From NCBI GenBank assembly GCA_903922535.1, contig CAIXUF010000042.1:1-6813 (forward strand): DNA of 6,813 bases, in the 5' to 3' direction. This DNA comes from Candidatus Hydrogenedentota bacterium (GTDB lineage: Bacteria > Hydrogenedentota > Hydrogenedentia > Hydrogenedentiales > CAITNO01). The position numbers were made by a program, and so were the translations under genes. Every line of letters starts with the position of its first letter. Positions within the stretch are counted from its first letter, which is position 1. Below are positions 6,301-6,813 of this stretch, piece by piece. The notes beneath the pieces are model-generated. The model was not told where the DNA came from and made no database searches. It saw only the letters and a list, made by a program, of their open reading frames with translations.

Positions 6301-6813
6301 ATCTATGTGATTTCCGGGGACAACAACGCGGTTGACGACTTCAGCGACACGGCGTTCAGCGTTGTGCGTGGAACGCCCCCGATCAAGGTTACCTCGCCGA
6401 ACGGCGGCGAGTCCTGGGCGCAGGGCGACACGCACCTGATCACGTGGAACCAGACGGGCGTGACGGGCCAGGTGGCCGTCTACCTGAACAGCAACGGCGT
6501 GGACACCGAGTGGCTTGGCGCGGCTTTGGCCTCTGCGGGTCAGATGTCCTGGACGGTTCCGGCGTGGGTGCCTGTGGGCGGCGCGTACAAGATTGACGTG
6601 ATTTCCGTGGACAACAACGCGATCGAGGACATGAGCGACGCCACGTTCACGGTCACGGGCTCAACGGCGTCCCTTGCGGTGACCTCGCCGAACGGCGGGG
6701 AGCTTTGGACGCAGGGCTCGTCGCAGGCCATCACGTGGGACCAGACGGGCGTGACGGGCAACCTGGCGATCCTCCTGAATGACAACGGTGTGGACACGCA
6801 GTGGATTGGCCAG
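1..6813 (+). CDS. Giant multidomain surface/secreted protein (internal fragment, both ends missing)
   Basis: Frame 1 is open over all 2,271 codons, without a stop, a credible start or any frameshift. The translation is recognisable protein throughout: Ig-like DUF5011 and HYR domains, a PEGA-like domain, five PASTA domains, two parallel beta-helices and a Kre9/KNH repeat array. The composition is rich in Gly, Ala, Val, Thr, Asn and Asp and poor in Lys, as in bacterial extracellular beta-proteins. No transmembrane segment, signal peptide, sortase motif or sorting tail is visible; these would lie outside the window. No catalytic motif is seen. The role is inferred to be adhesion, envelope or glycan binding, or structural. 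Codon choice is strongly G/C-ending, with one less typical patch near 4180-4560. That this is one real gene is very secure; the function is not. Confidence 0.97.
361..603 (+). other. DUF5011-type Ig-like domain 1
   Basis: Residues 121-201 follow the DUF5011 pattern: PVITLNGDP, then VQVGGRYIEEGATATDSVDGDL, then the hinge VDTNTVGSYLVVYNVENSRG and the closing RVVQV. This is the only one of the four DUF5011 domains here with the classic DGDL and no cysteine; the others have DNC at the equivalent site. The family is a bacterial surface Ig-like fold, normally a spacer or binding module. It joins directly to the PEGA-like domain without a linker. Confidence 0.85.
604..843 (+). other. PEGA-like carbohydrate/surface-associated domain
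   Basis: Residues 202-281 match a pattern common in PVC-type surface proteins: a strand with ITPA(A), then GALWKLDDGPWWPG, then VPVGGHTVTFQDIPNWGTPPP, ending in a strand before the next domain. In relatives the equivalent is a Q/L-W-x-(V/L)-D-G-x-W motif followed by VGxHTVxFxxxxGW. The aromatic residues (W of ALWKL, PWW, NW) lie where these domains usually expose a surface. Function is inferred from the fold type only; PEGA-like domains are generally thought to bind surface glycan or act as spacers. Assignment to PEGA proper versus a sister family needs a profile search. Confidence 0.65.
844..1035 (+). other. PASTA domain 1 (isolated)
   Basis: Residues 282-345 show the PASTA pattern: VVFPSLTGLSQADAVSAI (strand and helix), AAGLAVGTVTEVCG, DPGTVLGQDPPPQ and the last strand SFVNLTIV. 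PASTA domains are best known from penicillin-binding proteins and Ser/Thr kinases that sense peptidoglycan, but they are also frequent as tandem modules in large secreted proteins such as this one. This copy lacks the linker cysteines seen in the clustered PASTA domains downstream. It has only the internal Cys at residue 314. It is separated from the other four by the beta-helix region. Confidence 0.85.
1036..1263 (+). other. DUF5011/HYR-like Ig domain 2
   Basis: Residues 346-421: RITLIGSAALTVECGGEYPEHGVDVTDNCAFG, then DTTVLGTYAVEYSATDGNGNLGQAARLVYLV. The arrangement strand, GG-x-Y, DNC, V-x-GTY, ATDxxGN, closing strand is that of DUF5011/HYR Ig-like domains. Cys at residues 364, 379 and 387 make it the most cysteine-rich of the four DUF5011 copies. 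It is directly followed by copy 3. Confidence 0.8.
1264..1494 (+). other. DUF5011-type Ig-like domain 3
   Basis: Residues 422-498: DTTPPVITMIG, then LPPGGTYTEQGAMASDNCAADLNVSVGG, then TAVPGTYTVTYTVDDGNGN and the closing strand TMRTVIV. The match to DUF5011 is strong. There is a single Cys (455) in the DNC motif. It has exactly the same length as domain 4 (231 bp), which stands at the head of the second copy of the duplicated block. Confidence 0.88.
1516..2550 (+). other. Right-handed parallel beta-helix 1 with choice-of-anchor-Q-type end
   Basis: Residues 506-850. The N-cap VYVDADRPDDSGDG and TAKKTIQAGID, then VWVKKGLY, GLYGGFAGSETNRSQRNW and NATVISG, are the standard entry of secreted right-handed beta-helix proteins. 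Coils then repeat an NCxFxxN motif with Gly-rich turns: Cys at residues 652, 678, 704, 735 and 755, spaced 20-31 residues, with GGGAL/GGAI turns between. The end (DADPLF, LQAGSPCIDTG, TDIQGGLRPQG, IDMGAYE) is the hallmark of the choice-of-anchor Q family. Such helices are found in polysaccharide lyases and adhesins. No lyase catalytic set is evident, so binding or scaffold is the safer call. The next feature begins immediately after GAYEA. Confidence 0.9.
2551..2817 (+). other. HYR-like Ig domain 1
   Basis: Residues 851-939: DTAPPVITVCAANATVPAD, CQAIVPDFTAGVVATDNVDPSPTVTQFPAAGT, LGDTTVTLTVADDAGNFATCTATLTIAD. This follows the hyalin repeat (HYR) pattern: PP at entry, VPDFTxxVxATDN in the middle, P-x-G-T, then VTLTVxDxAGNxxTC. 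Three cysteines (865, 877, 931) are visible, so at least one is unpaired within the domain. HYR domains are Ig-fold modules linked with adhesion; here it spaces helix 1 from the next DUF5011 domain. Confidence 0.88.
2818..3048 (+). other. DUF5011-type Ig-like domain 4
   Basis: Residues 940-1016: SPAITLSGAAAMSIEVGGTYAEPGATAMDNCAGSVPVTVGG, then NTAVVGFYTVTYDARDHNGNSAVQVVRLVNV. It aligns without gaps to domain 3 (1264-1494), 1,554 bp upstream. Its one Cys (971) is in the same DNC motif. It is the first module of the second copy of the DUF5011-helix-HYR block. Confidence 0.88.
3070..4113 (+). other. Right-handed parallel beta-helix 2 with choice-of-anchor-Q-type end
   Basis: Residues 1024-1371, a paralogue of helix 1. 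The entry (VFVDADQPDDSGDG, KKTIQAGVN, VWVKRGTY, GLYGGFAGTEW, RSQRNW, ATIISGANGRGA) and the end (YSDVQGGYSG, NADPLF, LQAGSPCIDTG, ARPQGAGVDMGAYEA) are close to helix 1. The middle coils are clearly more divergent. Coil cysteines lie at residues 1172, 1197/1198, 1228, 1257 and 1281, spaced 24-30. The Cys-Cys pair at 1197-1198 is unlike helix 1. No catalytic residues are recognised. The role is likely the same as helix 1, with a possibly different surface because the central coils changed. Confidence 0.9.
4114..4383 (+). other. HYR-like Ig domain 2 (divergent)
   Basis: Residues 1372-1461: DTTPPIFTTPPSNVTVTLG, then PMPDLTAGVVAEDACGG, then QSPAADTDIYLGVTSVTVTATDAAGNTADSVVTLTVL. The order matches HYR-like domain 1, but similarity is clearly lower than between the paired DUF5011 domains or helices. 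Near 4183-4212 (GYRYGCFTPM) the codons switch to tat, cga, ttt, act and cca, unusual for this gene. It ends just before the PASTA cluster. Confidence 0.8.
4396..4593 (+). other. PASTA domain 2 (divergent first member of cluster)
   Basis: Residues 1466-1531: VAVIDWVGVPLSRAEDELTR, then EGLVFSVTTACSN, VAGIVIHQYPGF, YGSLVDLVVSSGPC. The PASTA layout is intact, but the sequence and codon usage are less like the other three than those are like each other (for example the helix has LSRAEDELTREG instead of the Ala-rich QAAAEAAVLAA). It carries Cys 1497 inside and Cys 1531 at the end; Cys 1465 precedes it. Confidence 0.85.
4594..4800 (+). other. PASTA domain 3
   Basis: Residues 1532-1600: VPVPDVTGLAQAAAEAAVLAA, DLTVGAVTTTCSNTVAAG, VVISQTPSGGSAPFGSAVDLVVS. 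A near-canonical PASTA domain with the VPDVxGxxxxxAxxxL start and VxxQxPxxG centre. Cys 1565 and Cys 1600 occupy the same places as in its neighbours. Confidence 0.93.
4801..5007 (+). other. PASTA domain 4
   Basis: Residues 1601-1669: VPVPDVVGMTEAAAEAAVVAA, DLMVGSVTTTCSANHAAG, LVLWQDPAANDEVPPKTAVRLVV. It has the same length as PASTA 3. The second half differs most: WQDPAANDEVPPK replaces the usual SQTPSGG. Cys 1633 and Cys 1669 continue the regular series. Confidence 0.92.
5008..5208 (+). other. PASTA domain 5
   Basis: Residues 1670-1736: IPVPNVGGMAQAAAEAAILAA, KLTVGTVTTACSDTVAEG, DVISQTPSGGTALLGSSVNLVVASGPC. It is closest to PASTA 3 by eye. Cys 1702 and Cys 1736 end the cysteine series; the KNH array begins two codons later. 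Confidence 0.92.
5215..5508 (+). repeat. Kre9/KNH-type repeat 1
   Basis: Residues 1739-1836: LTVTSPNGGETW, TITWSQVGVTG, VWVGTALAAVGQVSWTIP, GYKAHLISADNNAVEDWSDATFTI. This is the pattern of the Ser-Thr-rich GPI-anchored membrane family (PF10342, Kre9/KNH-like), here in bacterial form. Conserved marks are the SPNGGE entry, ITW, a second Trp in VWVG, SWT(I/V)P, a Y before the sixth strand and SDxxF(T)I at the end. Yeast relatives act in cell-wall beta-glucan assembly; bacterial copies have no settled function. Confidence 0.85.
5509..5793 (+). repeat. Kre9/KNH-type repeat 2
   Basis: Residues 1837-1931 repeat the same frame: LTVTSPNGGELW, QNITWNTVGVTG, TVWVGAVAAS, LAYTVPASVTPGTQYRVHIISGDDNSIEDLSDDVFTI. 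The SWTVP site is LAYTVP here, so this is the only repeat that lost the Trp there. Confidence 0.85.
5794..6093 (+). repeat. Kre9/KNH-type repeat 3
   Basis: Residues 1932-2031: LTLTSPNGGETW, QHITWNARADLTG, VLWVGAAPAQ, SWTVPMGQVPGSAYRVHIIYGDNNRYADLSDGTFTI. It has a local change to ARADLTG where the other repeats have a VGVTG or TGVTG-type loop. At 300 bp it is the longest complete repeat. Confidence 0.85.
6094..6381 (+). repeat. Kre9/KNH-type repeat 4
   Basis: Residues 2032-2127: ITITSPNGGESW, QNITWNESGVTG, LMWIGKPLAAD, AWTVPASLSAGGAYRIYVISGDNNAVDDFSDTAFSV. All conserved marks are present; the ending is FSV instead of FTI. Confidence 0.85.
6382..6672 (+). repeat. Kre9/KNH-type repeat 5
   Basis: Residues 2128-2224: IKVTSPNGGESW, LITWNQTGVTG, TEWLGAALASAG, SWTVPAWVPVGGAYKIDVISVDNNAIEDMSDATFTV. 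It shares the WVPVG segment with repeat 1, suggesting the repeats have exchanged or were copied unevenly. Confidence 0.85.
6673..6813 (+). repeat. Kre9/KNH-type repeat 6, cut by the window edge
   Basis: The first 47 residues (2225-2271) are LAVTSPNGGELW, QAITWDQTGVTG and TQWIG. The repeat is about half complete and still open when the window ends, so the array and the gene continue to the right; the total number of repeats is unknown. Confidence 0.85.

Noticed and set aside
5541..6335. Plus-strand 264-codon open frame overlapping the KNH array
   Set aside because: It repeats because the underlying KNH DNA repeats; the product has no domain resemblance and is a phase shadow of frame 1.
3751..6435. 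Several Arg/His/Gly-rich open frames on the - strand (for example 3751-4524, 4783-5430, 5731-6435)
   Set aside because: Their Arg-, His- and Gly-rich products are typical of frames read across G+C-rich coding DNA. None has a recognisable domain or a convincing ribosome binding site, and all overlap the real gene completely.
5215..6813. Repeat DNA as a CRISPR array or mobile element
   Set aside because: The repeats are about 290 bp, contiguous, in frame and protein coding, with no short palindromic repeats, spacers, terminal inverted repeats or transposase.

Overview
The whole 6,813-base window is the inside of one very large protein-coding gene on the + strand. Frame 1 reads from base 1 to base 6813 with no stop (2,271 codons). 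Neither the true start nor the true stop lies in the window, so the protein continues on both sides. I see no RNA gene, mobile element, CRISPR array, promoter or terminator, and no second gene.

The protein is a repetitive, multidomain, almost certainly secreted or cell-surface protein built from beta-rich modules. In order they are: an unassigned beta-rich stretch (1-360); a DUF5011-type Ig-like domain (361-603); a PEGA-like domain (604-843); one PASTA domain (844-1035); two DUF5011-like Ig domains (1036-1494); a right-handed parallel beta-helix with a 'choice-of-anchor Q' type end (1516-2550); a HYR-like domain (2551-2817); another DUF5011 domain (2818-3048); a second beta-helix of the same kind (3070-4113); a second HYR-like domain (4114-4383); four tandem PASTA domains (4396-5208); and five complete plus one cut-off Kre9/KNH-type (Ser-Thr-rich GPI-anchored family, PF10342-like) repeats (5215-6813).

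Two scales of duplication stand out. The unit DUF5011 + beta-helix + HYR occurs twice head to tail (1264-2817 and 2818-4383), about 1.55 kb each and still recognisable at the DNA level. The 3' third is a young-looking tandem array of KNH repeats of about 290 bp. The four clustered PASTA domains carry a cysteine about every 34 residues, an unusual regular pattern that suggests extracellular disulfides.

The DNA is G+C-rich with strong G/C preference at third codon positions. The domain mixture is typical of giant surface proteins of PVC-type bacteria (Lentisphaerota, Verrucomicrobiota, Planctomycetota) and of Hydrogenedentota-like lineages known mostly from metagenomes. That placement is inference from domain style and is not certain. 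No enzyme active site is recognisable; the likely roles are adhesion, cell-envelope or polysaccharide binding, or a structural stalk. The many long antisense reading frames are by-products of the high G+C content and codon bias.
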